Shown here in pieces: positions 25,833-33,596 of a stretch of 40,964 nt of DNA. Source of the stretch: Kiritimatiellia bacterium. GTDB lineage: Bacteria; Verrucomicrobiota; Kiritimatiellia; CAIVKH01. The stretch's first letter is position 1. Each line of letters begins with the position of its first letter. The notes beneath the pieces are model-generated. The model had not been told where the DNA came from, ran no database searches, and worked only from the letters and a program-made list of their open reading frames with translations. The position numbers and the translations under genes were made by a program. Where the stretch lies: the NCBI GenBank assembly GCA_025054615.1, contig JANWZO010000020.1, positions 1-40,964 on the forward strand, in the 5' to 3' direction.

Positions 25833-26576
25833 ATGTTTCCGCTTCGCGACACCATTCCAAGTCGTTGCGCGCCGATTGCCACGTGGGCGATTATTGCGGC
25901 CAACGTGGTTGTGCACGTTCTGGCGTCGCTGCTGCCGCCCGACGCGCACGAGCTGGTGATCCGTGTGTTTGGCCTCGTTCCCGCGCGAATTCTCGATCCG
26001 CTCTGGCAGGATCGCGTCGGCTGGTTTGGCGCGGGATTGCCGCTGTTGACGCACATGTTTCTGCACGGCAATTGGGCGCATCTGATCGGCAACATGTGGA
26101 CCATGTGGATTTTCGGGGATAACGTCGAGGATCGCATGGGCCCGGGCCGTTTTCTGGCCTTTTACCTGCTCTCCGGCCTCGCCGCCGCACTGGCCCAGGT
26201 TTACATGTTTGCCGATTCGAACATCCCGATGGTCGGCGCGTCCGGCGCCGTTGCCGGCGTGCTGGGCGCCTACCTTATTATGTTCCCCCGATCGGAAGTG
26301 ATCACATTGGTGCCGATCCTGTTCTACCCGCTCTTTTTCTCGCTGCCCGCGGTCACCTACCTCTTCATCTGGTTCTTCACGCAGATCTGGTCTGCGGCGA
26401 TTGAGGGCCTGCTGCCGCGCACGCACGGCGGCGGCATCGCATGGTGGGCGCATATTGGCGGGTTCGTATTCGGCCTCGTGGCGCATCCGTTCTTCCGCGC
26501 GAGTCGGCGATGCCGGCCGCGCCGATTTGAACAGGACGAGTTCGGCATCGAGGGCGCCTGGCGCCCGTGGAGGTAA
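25833..26576 (+). CDS. rhomboid-family intramembrane serine protease
   Basis: A 247-residue integral membrane protease with about six transmembrane helices. Catalytic features are present: HGNWAHLIGNMW (loop 1/helix 2 with the conserved His and Asn), GASGAVAG with the nucleophile Ser137, and WWAHIGGFVFG with the catalytic His207. The C-terminal tail is cytoplasmic, Arg-rich, and ends EGAWRPWR. Rhomboids cut transmembrane helices of substrates; the target here is unknown. The next gene, a ClpP-class membrane protease, starts 3 bp after its stop, so they are co-expressed and may act in one membrane quality-control route. It follows the purine permease by 4 bp. Confidence 0.92.
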   Translation: MFPLRDTIPSRCAPIATWAIIAANVVVHVLASLLPPDAHELVIRVFGLVPARILDPLWQDRVGWFGAGLPLLTHMFLHGNWAHLIGNMWTMWIFGDNVEDRMGPGRFLAFYLLSGLAAALAQVYMFADSNIPMVGASGAVAGVLGAYLIMFPRSEVITLVPILFYPLFFSLPAVTYLFIWFFTQIWSAAIEGLLPRTHGGGIAWWAHIGGFVFGLVAHPFFRASRRCRPRRFEQDEFGIEGAWRPWR

Positions 26577-26579
26577 GCG

Positions 26580-27416
26580 ATGGATTTCGGCCAGATTTTC
26601 TGGATGTTTTTTATCCTGACCGCGCTGCAGCCGGTGATCCGTCAGCGCATGCTCGAGGGAGCGCGCCAGCGGTTGATTGCGCGCATCGAGAACCGACGCA
26701 AATCGCGCGTGATCCTCCTGGTGCACCGGCAGGAAACGATGAGCCTGCTCGGCTTTCCGATCATGCGCTACATCGACATCCAGGACGCGGAGGAATTGCT
26801 GCGCGCGTGTGAGATGACGGACGAGTCCGTCCCTCTGGACATTGTCCTGCACACCCCTGGGGGCTTGGTTCTGCCCTCGCTCCAGATCGCGCGGGCGGTC
26901 CGCCAGCACAAGGGCAGGGTAACCGTCTTCGTCCCGCACTACGCAATGTCGGGCGGCACGTTGATCGCGCTGGCGGCGGACGAGATTGTGATGTCGCCGC
27001 ATGCGGTGCTCGGGCCCGTCGACCCGCAGCTCAATGGGATGGCGGCCGCGTCCATCCTGAAGGTCGTTGAAAAGAAACCGGTCTCGGAAATTGATGACCA
27101 GACACTGATGCTTGCCGACAACGCCGCGAAGGCCATCGCACAACTGAAGGACGCGGCGCGGGAACTGCTCACGAGGACCCTGCCGGTGGAAAAGGCCGAG
27201 CCGCTGGCCGCGCTTCTCGCCGGAGGGGAACGTTGGACGCATGATTTCCCGATCACCGCGTCGATGGCGCGGGAGCTTGGCCTAAACGTCAGCACCACCA
27301 TGCCGCGCGATGTGATGCAGCTGATGAGCCTTTATCCGCAGCCGAAGCGCGGCACCGCCAGCGTCGAATATCTGCCCGAGCGCCGCATCGGCCGTCCACG
27401 CGCTGGCGGTTCGTGA
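26580..27416 (+). CDS. SDH/ClpP-class membrane-anchored serine protease (DUF114-type)
   Basis: A 278-residue protein with one N-terminal hydrophobic helix (about 6-20) and a cytosolic ClpP/crotonase-fold domain. Family features are IVLHTPGGLVLPSLQIARAV (about 88-107), the nucleophile Ser124 in HYAMSGGTLIALAADEIVM, and LGPVDPQLNG. A C-terminal helical part and the Arg-rich tail follow. These define the serine dehydrogenase-proteinase (SDH/SppA-like) family, common in archaea and diverse bacteria. Its role is probably membrane protein turnover. It is the second gene of a pair with the rhomboid (3-bp gap) and converges on argC with 36 bp between stops. Confidence 0.9.
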   Translation: MDFGQIFWMFFILTALQPVIRQRMLEGARQRLIARIENRRKSRVILLVHRQETMSLLGFPIMRYIDIQDAEELLRACEMTDESVPLDIVLHTPGGLVLPSLQIARAVRQHKGRVTVFVPHYAMSGGTLIALAADEIVMSPHAVLGPVDPQLNGMAAASILKVVEKKPVSEIDDQTLMLADNAAKAIAQLKDAARELLTRTLPVEKAEPLAALLAGGERWTHDFPITASMARELGLNVSTTMPRDVMQLMSLYPQPKRGTASVEYLPERRIGRPRAGGS

Positions 27417-27452
27417 ACGAGGGGAGGACGCCCCCTGTAGAAGGTCTCTGGC

Positions 27453-28511
27453 CTACGGGTACTGGCCGGGACGGTCCAGCCCCATCGTCTCTGGAAAGCC
27501 GAACAGGAGATTCATGGTTTGCAAGGCGTTACCGGCCTGGCCCTTCATCAAGTTGTCAATGTGCGAAATCACGCGCAACTTGTTGGTGCGTTCGTCGACA
27601 TCGACGATCAAGTTGCAGTAATTGCTGCCGCGAACGTGGGCCGTACCAATGGCGGCGTTGCGGTCATAAATTCGGACGAAGATGTTCCCCTTGTGGAAGT
27701 CGCGGTAGGCGTCCATGACCTCCTTGCGCCCGATACCGGGGCGCAGTTCCCCATAGAGGCAGGAGAGAATGCCGCGGCACGCCGGCACCACCTGCGTCGT
27801 AAACGTGACGGCAACTGGCTGACCGGCCAGACGGCTCAGTTCGCGCTCGACCTCAACGACATGCTGATGACCCGTCAGCCGGTACGCATTCATGTTGTCG
27901 TACCGGGCGGGGTAGTGAAAGCTCGGATTCGGCTTTTTGCCCGCGCCGCTGACGGCGCTCTTGCAGTCACAAATGAGGCTGTCGAGTTCGACCAGCTTGT
28001 GCGCCACCGCCGGAGCGAGGCCGATTTCCACGCCAACGGCGAAGCAGCCGGGATTCCCCGCCAAGCGAACAGATCCGTTCAACTGGGAGCGGCGCAGCTC
28101 CGGAACGGCGTATACGGAGAGCGGCAACAAATCGGGCGCCTTGTGTTCCGTGGGTTTTCCCAGCCGGCGCGCATACTCCGCGTATTCCTCTGGCGTTTGG
28201 AACCGGAAATCTCCGCTGTAATCAATCACTCGGGCCCCTTTCTCGAGCTCGGCGCGCGCGCCGGTCATTCCAACGCCGTCGGGCGTAGCGAAGAAGACGA
28301 CATCGGCCGGCTCCTGCGCTGCCGGATCGTCCGGCTTCAAAATGGGCAGGTCGATGAAGCCGTCCAAGTGTGGATAGAGCTCGCTCATTTTCATACCGGT
28401 GTCGGCCGCGGCAACGAGCGTCCGGATCTTCACCTCGGGGTGCCCGAGCAGCAGTTCGGTGATGCCCACGCCGCCGTATCCGCCCGCGCCGATGATTTTT
28501 GCCGTGATCAT
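27453..28511 (-). CDS. argC: N-acetyl-gamma-glutamyl-phosphate reductase
   Basis: Third step of arginine biosynthesis: NADPH-dependent reduction of N-acetylglutamyl phosphate to the semialdehyde, cytosolic. The 352-residue protein has the N-terminal Rossmann motif IIGAGGYGGVGITELLLGHP, the active-site Cys156 in LAGNPGCFAVG, and the C-terminal HVRGSNYCNLIVDVDERTNKLRVISHIDNLMKGQAG. The last stretch is a strong ArgC signature. GGAGG lies 4 bp before the ATG. No other arg genes are in the window. It lies downstream of the small heat-shock gene on the same strand, but a terminator at 28682-28748 separates them, so it should have its own promoter. Confidence 0.96.
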   Translation of the reverse strand: MITAKIIGAGGYGGVGITELLLGHPEVKIRTLVAAADTGMKMSELYPHLDGFIDLPILKPDDPAAQEPADVVFFATPDGVGMTGARAELEKGARVIDYSGDFRFQTPEEYAEYARRLGKPTEHKAPDLLPLSVYAVPELRRSQLNGSVRLAGNPGCFAVGVEIGLAPAVAHKLVELDSLICDCKSAVSGAGKKPNPSFHYPARYDNMNAYRLTGHQHVVEVERELSRLAGQPVAVTFTTQVVPACRGILSCLYGELRPGIGRKEVMDAYRDFHKGNIFVRIYDRNAAIGTAHVRGSNYCNLIVDVDERTNKLRVISHIDNLMKGQAGNALQTMNLLFGFPETMGLDRPGQYP

Positions 28512-28681
28512 GGAGCCTCCGTTCGATGTTCGCGCGCATCATAGGACAGCCCTCGCGGGGCGCCATCCGAAAACGCGGGAATCGACGCGCTAGATCCAGA
28601 ATCGGGCAGATGATGTCCGTAAAAATGTCGCTCGGCCAGCGCCCTGTAGGCAGCGCCTGCGGCGGCTGGGCCGCCGCAAAC

Positions 28682-28748
28682 AAAAAAAGGGCGCGCGCGG
28701 CATCTTTTCGGGGAGGGAGAAGGAGGAGGCGATGCCTTTCGCGCGCCC
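28682..28748 (-). terminator. terminator after the small heat-shock gene
   Basis: On the minus strand GGGCGCGCGAAAGGCATC (28748 to 28731) pairs with GATGCCGCGCGCGCCC (28704 to 28689), with a small internal bulge and a loop of about 26 nt, and is followed by TTTTTTT (28688-28682). It starts 28 bp past the heat-shock stop codon and separates that gene from argC. Confidence 0.75.
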
Positions 28749-28776
28749 AAAAATTTCCTTCGCCAAAGGCGCCGCG

Positions 28777-29475
28777 TCAGAGAACAGTCACTCGGCGAGG
28801 CTCGTCTCCGCGCGTCGCCTTGGGGACGACGATAGTCAATACGCCGTCCACATATTTCGCCTCCATATTATCACCCTGCACGGGACCCGGCAAGACGAGA
28901 ACGCGCTGAAACCGACCCGTGCGTCGCTCTTGCCGGATGATCCTGCCGGAAGGGTCCCGCTCATCCTTCACTTCGGCGGTCTGGCCGGAGACGCTGAGGG
29001 TCTGGCCGTTCAGATTCACCGAGATTTCGGATTTGTCCACGCCGGGCAGATCGATGCGGACAATGTATTTGTCGCCTCGGTCCTCAATGTCCGCGCTCGG
29101 CGAGAAGAGGCGGGGCGCCAGTCGATCCCTCGCGCCAAACGGCGAGGAGCCAAACCGCCGGAAGGACTCGTCGAACAGCCGCATCATCTGCTCGCGGATT
29201 CGTTCCATTTCCGCGAATGGATCTCCCAGAGGACCTGGGAAAGGATCTGCGAACCAGTCATCCCGATCCGGTTGCGTCGGCGTTTGGACCGACGGGTTTG
29301 CGCCGGTCCGCTGGCCTGGGGAGACGGACGGTTCTGTCCGCTCGCTTCGGACCGCGAGAAGCCCCTGATTGAGTTGCATCTGGTAGAGCACGTAACCCTG
29401 GACCGCCACGGCCGCAATCAGAAGGGCCAGAATCGCGCCGACGATCCAAGGGCCGAATTTTCCCACTTGAATCAT
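28777..29475 (-). CDS. membrane-anchored small heat-shock protein (Hsp20/alpha-crystallin)
   Basis: A 232-residue protein. Residues about 10-32 (PWIVGAILALLIAAVAVQGY) form a single membrane anchor. A Pro/Arg-rich linker follows, then an amphipathic segment (GDPFAEMERIREQMMRLFDE). The alpha-crystallin domain covers about 130-228: YIVRIDLPGVDKSEISVNLN, the central strands, and YVDGVLTIVVPKA, where an IxI-like motif is expected. Ordinary bacterial Hsp20 proteins are soluble, so the anchor would place holdase activity at the inner membrane, facing cytoplasm or periplasm. AAAGGAGG 9 bp before the ATG is a near-perfect ribosome site. It diverges from the fumarase/aspartase gene. Confidence 0.88.
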   Translation of the reverse strand: MIQVGKFGPWIVGAILALLIAAVAVQGYVLYQMQLNQGLLAVRSERTEPSVSPGQRTGANPSVQTPTQPDRDDWFADPFPGPLGDPFAEMERIREQMMRLFDESFRRFGSSPFGARDRLAPRLFSPSADIEDRGDKYIVRIDLPGVDKSEISVNLNGQTLSVSGQTAEVKDERDPSGRIIRQERRTGRFQRVLVLPGPVQGDNMEAKYVDGVLTIVVPKATRGDEPRRVTVL

Positions 29476-29555
29476 CGTAATCTACCTCCTTTCGATCTAA
29501 TTTGACCGGCCACGGGGCTGGGGCGTTGAATCGTGCCGCTGCCGCGATGTTTTCT

Positions 29556-29583
29556 TTGCCCGCGGCGCCGCAGCGGATATATT
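29556..29583 (+). promoter_or_regulatory. candidate promoter of the fumarase/aspartase gene
   Basis: TTGCCC at 29556-29561 and TATATT at 29578-29583 are separated by 16 bp. The -10 matches five of six consensus bases; the -35 matches three. The start of transcription would lie near 29590, leaving a leader of about 15 nt that contains the GGAGG at 29596-29600. Confidence 0.35.
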
Positions 29584-29604
29584 GCAGAAGATTTCGGAGG
29601 ACCC

Positions 29605-30990
29605 ATGAGCGCAACGCGCCTCGAAAAGGATTCATTCGGCGAGCTTGCTGTGCCCGCCGATGCTTATTACGGCGTCCACACGTGTCGCTCTCTTCAAAAT
29701 TTCAATGCGGCCGGAGAGCCCGTTCCCCGAGAAATCATTCACGGCATCGTCAAACTCAAGCTTGCCTGCGCAAAAGCCAACCATCACCTCGGGCTGCTCG
29801 ATGACAAGAAAACCGGAGCCATCCTCGCAGCTTGCGAACGAATTCTGAGGGGCGAACTCGACGATCAGTTCCCGATCGATTGTTTCCACGCCGGATCGGG
29901 AACATCCTGTAACATGAATGTCAACGAGGTCATCGCCAACGTCGCCAACGAAGCTCTCGGCGGCCGGCGCGGCGACCGCGGGCTGGTCCACCCGAACGAC
30001 GACGTCAATAAGGGCCAGTCCACCAACAACATCTTTCCCTCGGCGATCCGCGTGGCGAATGTGGATCTCACCAAAAATACGCTCGCGGCCCTGCGCCAGC
30101 TCATCGCGCGGTTAGAAGAGAAGGCGGCGGAATTTTCCGACGTGATCAAGAGCGGTCGCACGCACCTTCAGGACGCCGTGCCCATGACGCTAGGTCAGGA
30201 GTTTGGCGCATGGGCCCATGCGCTGAAAAAGGCGGCGCGGCGCATCGAGGAGGGTCGCGATAAACTGCTCGAAATTGGAGAGGGTGGCAATGCGATCGGG
30301 ACAGGGATCAACACCAAAAAGGAGTTTCGCCCGCTGATCGCGAAATATCTCGCCGAATACACGGGCGATGCGTATCGGCCCGCCGAAAACGGCATCGAAA
30401 TCACACAGTTTCTGACCGACAAGGCCGAAATGTCCGGTGCCCTCCGGTTGGCCGCGATGGACATCAATAAGATTTGCAATGATCTCCGGCTGCTCTGCTC
30501 CGGGCCCAACACGGGATTGGCGGAAATTGTCCTGCCCCCCGTCGAACCGGGCTCTTCGATCATGCCCGGCAAAATCAACCCGAGCATTGCCGAGGCGACC
30601 AACATGGCGATGATGCAAATCATGGGTCACGACGCAGCCGTCCAAATCGCTTGCGGCGCGGGCCAGTTGGAACTCAACACGCACATGCCGCTCATTGGTC
30701 TCAACATGGTCAAATCGCACCGCATCCTTGCGCGAGCAGCTGTCTCGCTGGCGGAAAAATGCGTCGCCGGAATTCGGGCAAACCGGGACCGCTGTTATCA
30801 ATATTTCGAGACCAGCGGCGGCCTCGCCACGGTGCTGAATCCCATTTTGGGCTATGACAAGGTTGCCGCGCTGGTCAAGGAGGCGCTGGCGACCAAAAAG
30901 ACCGCAAAACAGTTGGTCGTCGAAAAAGGGCTCATGACCGCCGATCAATTCGACGAGCTGGTCAGGAACAGTACCGGTCCCAACTTGTGA
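29605..30990 (+). CDS. class II fumarase/aspartate ammonia-lyase superfamily enzyme
   Basis: A 461-residue member of the fumarase/aspartase superfamily, which adds or removes water or ammonia at fumarate. The mobile loop signature GSSIMPGKINPSIAEATNM carries the catalytic Ser. SGTSCNMNVNEVIAN, HPNDDVNKGQSTNN and GRTHLQDAVPMTLGQEF are the other conserved blocks. Assignment is split. The opening GELAVPADAYYGVHT and QDAVPMTLGQEF resemble aspartases, while EPGSSIMPGKINP and GYDKVAALVKEAL resemble class II fumarases. The SdhC gene 76 bp downstream and other TCA genes favour fumarate hydratase; this is context, not proof. GGAGG at 29596-29600 supports ATG 29605. Confidence 0.9.
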   Translation: MSATRLEKDSFGELAVPADAYYGVHTCRSLQNFNAAGEPVPREIIHGIVKLKLACAKANHHLGLLDDKKTGAILAACERILRGELDDQFPIDCFHAGSGTSCNMNVNEVIANVANEALGGRRGDRGLVHPNDDVNKGQSTNNIFPSAIRVANVDLTKNTLAALRQLIARLEEKAAEFSDVIKSGRTHLQDAVPMTLGQEFGAWAHALKKAARRIEEGRDKLLEIGEGGNAIGTGINTKKEFRPLIAKYLAEYTGDAYRPAENGIEITQFLTDKAEMSGALRLAAMDINKICNDLRLLCSGPNTGLAEIVLPPVEPGSSIMPGKINPSIAEATNMAMMQIMGHDAAVQIACGAGQLELNTHMPLIGLNMVKSHRILARAAVSLAEKCVAGIRANRDRCYQYFETSGGLATVLNPILGYDKVAALVKEALATKKTAKQLVVEKGLMTADQFDELVRNSTGPNL

Positions 30991-31003
30991 GGTGTGACGC
31001 GCC

Positions 31004-31018
31004 GCGAATGACATTCGC
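31004..31018. promoter_or_regulatory. perfect 15-bp inverted repeat upstream of sdhC
   Basis: GCGAATG A CATTCGC is a perfect 7-1-7 palindrome in the 76-bp gap between the fumarase/aspartase stop and the sdhC ATG. It has no T-run, so a terminator role is unlikely. An operator or a small mRNA hairpin is possible. Confidence 0.45.
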
Positions 31019-31066
31019 ATCTTGCATGAAGGTTTCATTACGGAGTTGGCTTGGTCAGGAGTTGCA

Positions 31067-31789
31067 ATGAGCAAACCTTGTTTTCTCTGTTCCTCTGTCG
31101 GGCGAAAGGTCGTTGCAGCCATTTCGGGCATCGCGTTGATGCTCTTCATCGTCGTGCACCTCGCAGGGAATCTGACCTTGCTCGTTCCCGACCAGGGGGC
31201 GACGTTCAATGCGTATGCACACAAACTCAACTCCCTGGGACCGCTGCTGTGGGTCGCTCGCGCGGGGCTGTTGATTTTCTTTCTGGGCCATGTGATTACG
31301 GCGATCGGCGTCCGCCTCGACGAGCGTCGTCTGCGGCCGATCGGATACGAGTTGCGCGCCAGTAAGGGCGGTCCGAGCAAACAAACCTGGTCGTCGAGGT
31401 CAATGCTGATCACCGGTCTGATCCTCTTGGTGTTTGTGCCGTTCCACATATGGATGTTTTCGCTTAACCAGGGTGCGCCGCACGCGAGGGTGGTTCAGGA
31501 TGGGGTTGAAATGAAAGACGTCTACCTTGCCGTCGTGAAGGGTTTCAAAGATCCTGTGAAGGCGTGGGGCTATGTGGTCGTGATGGTGCTGCTCGGATTC
31601 CACCTTCGCCATGGATTTTGGAGCTCTCTCCAGTCACTCGGCGCACTGAGTGCAAGGTGGACGCCGGCAATTTATGCGGCGGGTCTGGTGTTCGCGCTGC
31701 TCATGGCGATCGGTTTCCTGATTTTGCCCCTCTACATTCTGTATGCCGGCCCGGACCCCGCGACACTCCGATTGGCCGCTGGGGGATGA
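31067..31789 (+). CDS. sdhC: succinate dehydrogenase/fumarate reductase cytochrome b subunit (SdhC, b558 type)
   Basis: A 240-residue, five-helix dihaem cytochrome b that anchors succinate:quinone oxidoreductase in the inner membrane. Candidate haem ligands are His31 (VVHLAGNLTLL), His75 (LGHVITAIG), His127 (PFHIWMF) and His179/His182 (GFHLRHGFWSS). These match the TIGR02046-type family found in operons ordered sdhC-sdhA-sdhB. AGGAG at 31057-31061 is 5 bp before ATG 31067. Unusually, no sdhA or sdhB follows: 349 bp of non-coding DNA and an unrelated cluster come next. The partner subunits must be encoded elsewhere if the complex is functional. It is probably co-transcribed with the upstream enzyme. 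Confidence 0.9.
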   Translation: MSKPCFLCSSVGRKVVAAISGIALMLFIVVHLAGNLTLLVPDQGATFNAYAHKLNSLGPLLWVARAGLLIFFLGHVITAIGVRLDERRLRPIGYELRASKGGPSKQTWSSRSMLITGLILLVFVPFHIWMFSLNQGAPHARVVQDGVEMKDVYLAVVKGFKDPVKAWGYVVVMVLLGFHLRHGFWSSLQSLGALSARWTPAIYAAGLVFALLMAIGFLILPLYILYAGPDPATLRLAAGG

Positions 31790-32110
31790 GGGTCAAGCCG
31801 TCTTAGGCCCTTCGTCGAAATTCAGCGTTTTCTCCTGCGATCGCGGAGATCAGGGGTAGGCCGTTTCATCGGCCACGACCGAACAGAATCGGCCTGTCCT
31901 CTGGCGACTTCCTCACGGCTGCCAGGCTTGGGGAGAGGGAGCGCCTCATGTTTTAGCGGAGCGACAAGCGCGAGGCCCGGATCACATCTTGATACAATTT
32001 CGTAGCTTTATTCAAATAATATTACAAGAATGTTTTTCCGGTTCGGATTTCAGCAGAGCCCGTGTTTCATAACCTACTGAACAACAGTTTCTTGCGTTCT
32101 AATCACCGCA
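31790..32110. other. intergenic region with AT-rich upstream segment of the sigma-54 promoter
   Basis: No gene is visible; no start of sdhA is present in any frame. A near-palindrome TCTCCTGCGATCGCGGAGA with one bulged T lies at 31831-31849. Bases about 31985-32110 are markedly AT-rich against the surroundings. This is a common setting for enhancer or bending-protein sites upstream of a sigma-54 promoter, but I cannot define a specific activator site. Confidence 0.55.
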
Positions 32111-32127
32111 TGGCACGGAGATTGCTT
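32111..32127 (+). promoter_or_regulatory. sigma-54 (RpoN) promoter of the Anbu cluster
   Basis: TGGCACGGAGATTGCTT matches the -24/-12 consensus TGGCACG-N4-TTGCW at every defined position, with correct spacing. GG at 32112-32113 and GC at 32124-32125 are the invariant pairs. Transcription would start near 32136-32138, at or next to the first in-frame GTG (32139) of the ATP-grasp gene. Sigma-54 promoters need an enhancer-binding ATPase activator, so the cluster should be inducible. Confidence 0.88.
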
Positions 32128-32138
32128 GCCATTTCGGC

Positions 32139-33596
32139 GTGATTTCTCCGAATTCATTGAATGAATTCCATTACGATGAGATCGGCGCATATGACGAATT
32201 AATCGAAGGAGGCGAATTTCGTCCCCATGCCCGGGCGATTGGCGAGATGTTGCTCGCGCAGCCCTGGGAGGTTCTGGTCCGCCATCAACAATCCGCCGAG
32301 CGGATGATGCGCGATCTCGGGGCGACCTTTACCGTCTACGGGAATGCGGAAGGGACGGAGAAGATCCTGCCGTTTGACATCGTGCCGCGGCTGGTGACGG
32401 CGTCTGACTGGGACCGGATTGAGAGGGGGCTGATCCAGCGCGTCGAGGCCCTTAATCTGTTTCTGCAGGATGTATATGGCGCCCAGCGGATGATCAAAGA
32501 GGGGCGGATCCCCGCCGAAGTGGTGCGATCGGCTGCGCATTTTCGGCAGGAATGCGTGGGTCTCGAGCCTCCGCTGGGTGTCTGGTGTCACATCACCGGT
32601 ACAGATCTGGTTCGAGACGAAAAGGGCGATTTTTACGTGCTGGAAGACAATCTGCGCTGCCCGTCGGGCGTCTCCTATGTGCTGGAGAACCGCCGGGTAA
32701 TGAAACGCATTTTTCCGGAGCTATTCCAGCGGCTGGGCGTGCGGCCCGTCGAGGATTACCCCGACCGCCTCCTCGATGTGCTGCAGGCGATCGCGCCAGA
32801 GCACCGAGCCAAGCCAAGCGTTGTTGTCCTAACCCCTGGACCCTACAACTCGGCGTATTTCGAGCATTCGCTGCTCGCGCGGGCCATGGGCGTGCCGCTG
32901 GTACAGGGCGAGGACCTTATGGTGCATCAGGGCCGAGTCCTCCTGCGGACGACAAGCGGCTTGGAGCCGGTCGACGTCATCTATCGTCGAATTGACGACG
33001 ATTTTTTGGACCCTTTGGCCTTTCGGCCCGATTCGGTGCTCGGAGTGCCCGGACTGATGGAGGCCTATTGCAGCGGAGGCGTTGCGATCGCCAACGCGCC
33101 GGGGACGGGCGTCGCGGACGACAAGGTTGTCTACGCCTACGTGCCAGAGATGATCCGATTTTTTCTGGATCAGGAACCTATCCTGCCCAACGTCCCGACC
33201 TATCTGTGTTGGGTCGAATCCGACCGGAACTACGTCCTCGAGCACATCGACCGACTGGTCGTCAAAGCGGCCAACGAATCCGGCGGATACGGCATGTTGA
33301 TCGGGCCGGTGGCGACGCGAGCGGAACTGAATGACTTTCGCAACCGCATCCGGGCGGCGCCGCGGAATTACATCGCGCAGCCCGTCATCTCGCTGTCCAC
33401 CGCGCCTGTCCTTGTCAAGGATCGTTTCGAGCCCCGTCATGTTGATCTCCGTCCATTCATTCTTTATGGGCATTCGATCCGCGTGTTGCCCGGCGGTCTC
33501 ACGCGGGTGGCGCTGAAGAAAGGTTCGCTCGTCGTCAATTCCTCTCAGGGCGGGGGTAGCAAGGATACCTGGGTTTTGTCGGAGGACACATGCTGA
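32139..33596 (+). CDS. circularly permuted ATP-grasp type 2 protein (DUF404/407, COG2308)
   Basis: A 485-residue predicted peptide/amide ligase with a permuted ATP-grasp fold. Family segments include [105 protein letters not shown] and the closing [24 protein letters not shown]. Relatives are predicted to make unknown peptide-like products or tags. The start is uncertain: GTG 32139 lies at the predicted transcription start and would give a leaderless message, while TTG 32157 lies inside a 19-bp inverted repeat. It is the first gene of the sigma-54 cluster. Its stop overlaps the next start by 7 bp, so translation is coupled to the alpha-E gene. Confidence 0.9.
   Translation: MISPNSLNEFHYDEIGAYDELIEGGEFRPHARAIGEMLLAQPWEVLVRHQQSAERMMRDLGATFTVYGNAEGTEKILPFDIVPRLVTASDWDRIERGLIQRVEALNLFLQDVYGAQRMIKEGRIPAEVVRSAAHFRQECVGLEPPLGVWCHITGTDLVRDEKGDFYVLEDNLRCPSGVSYVLENRRVMKRIFPELFQRLGVRPVEDYPDRLLDVLQAIAPEHRAKPSVVVLTPGPYNSAYFEHSLLARAMGVPLVQGEDLMVHQGRVLLRTTSGLEPVDVIYRRIDDDFLDPLAFRPDSVLGVPGLMEAYCSGGVAIANAPGTGVADDKVVYAYVPEMIRFFLDQEPILPNVPTYLCWVESDRNYVLEHIDRLVVKAANESGGYGMLIGPVATRAELNDFRNRIRAAPRNYIAQPVISLSTAPVLVKDRFEPRHVDLRPFILYGHSIRVLPGGLTRVALKKGSLVVNSSQGGGSKDTWVLSEDTC
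32150..32168. promoter_or_regulatory. perfect 19-bp inverted repeat at the start of the Anbu cluster transcript
   Basis: GAATTCATTGAATGAATTC has 9-bp arms around a single G. It begins about 13 bp after the predicted sigma-54 transcription start and overlaps the first codons of the ATP-grasp gene, including the alternative TTG start. It could be a repressor operator or an mRNA hairpin that limits translation. Confidence 0.7.
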
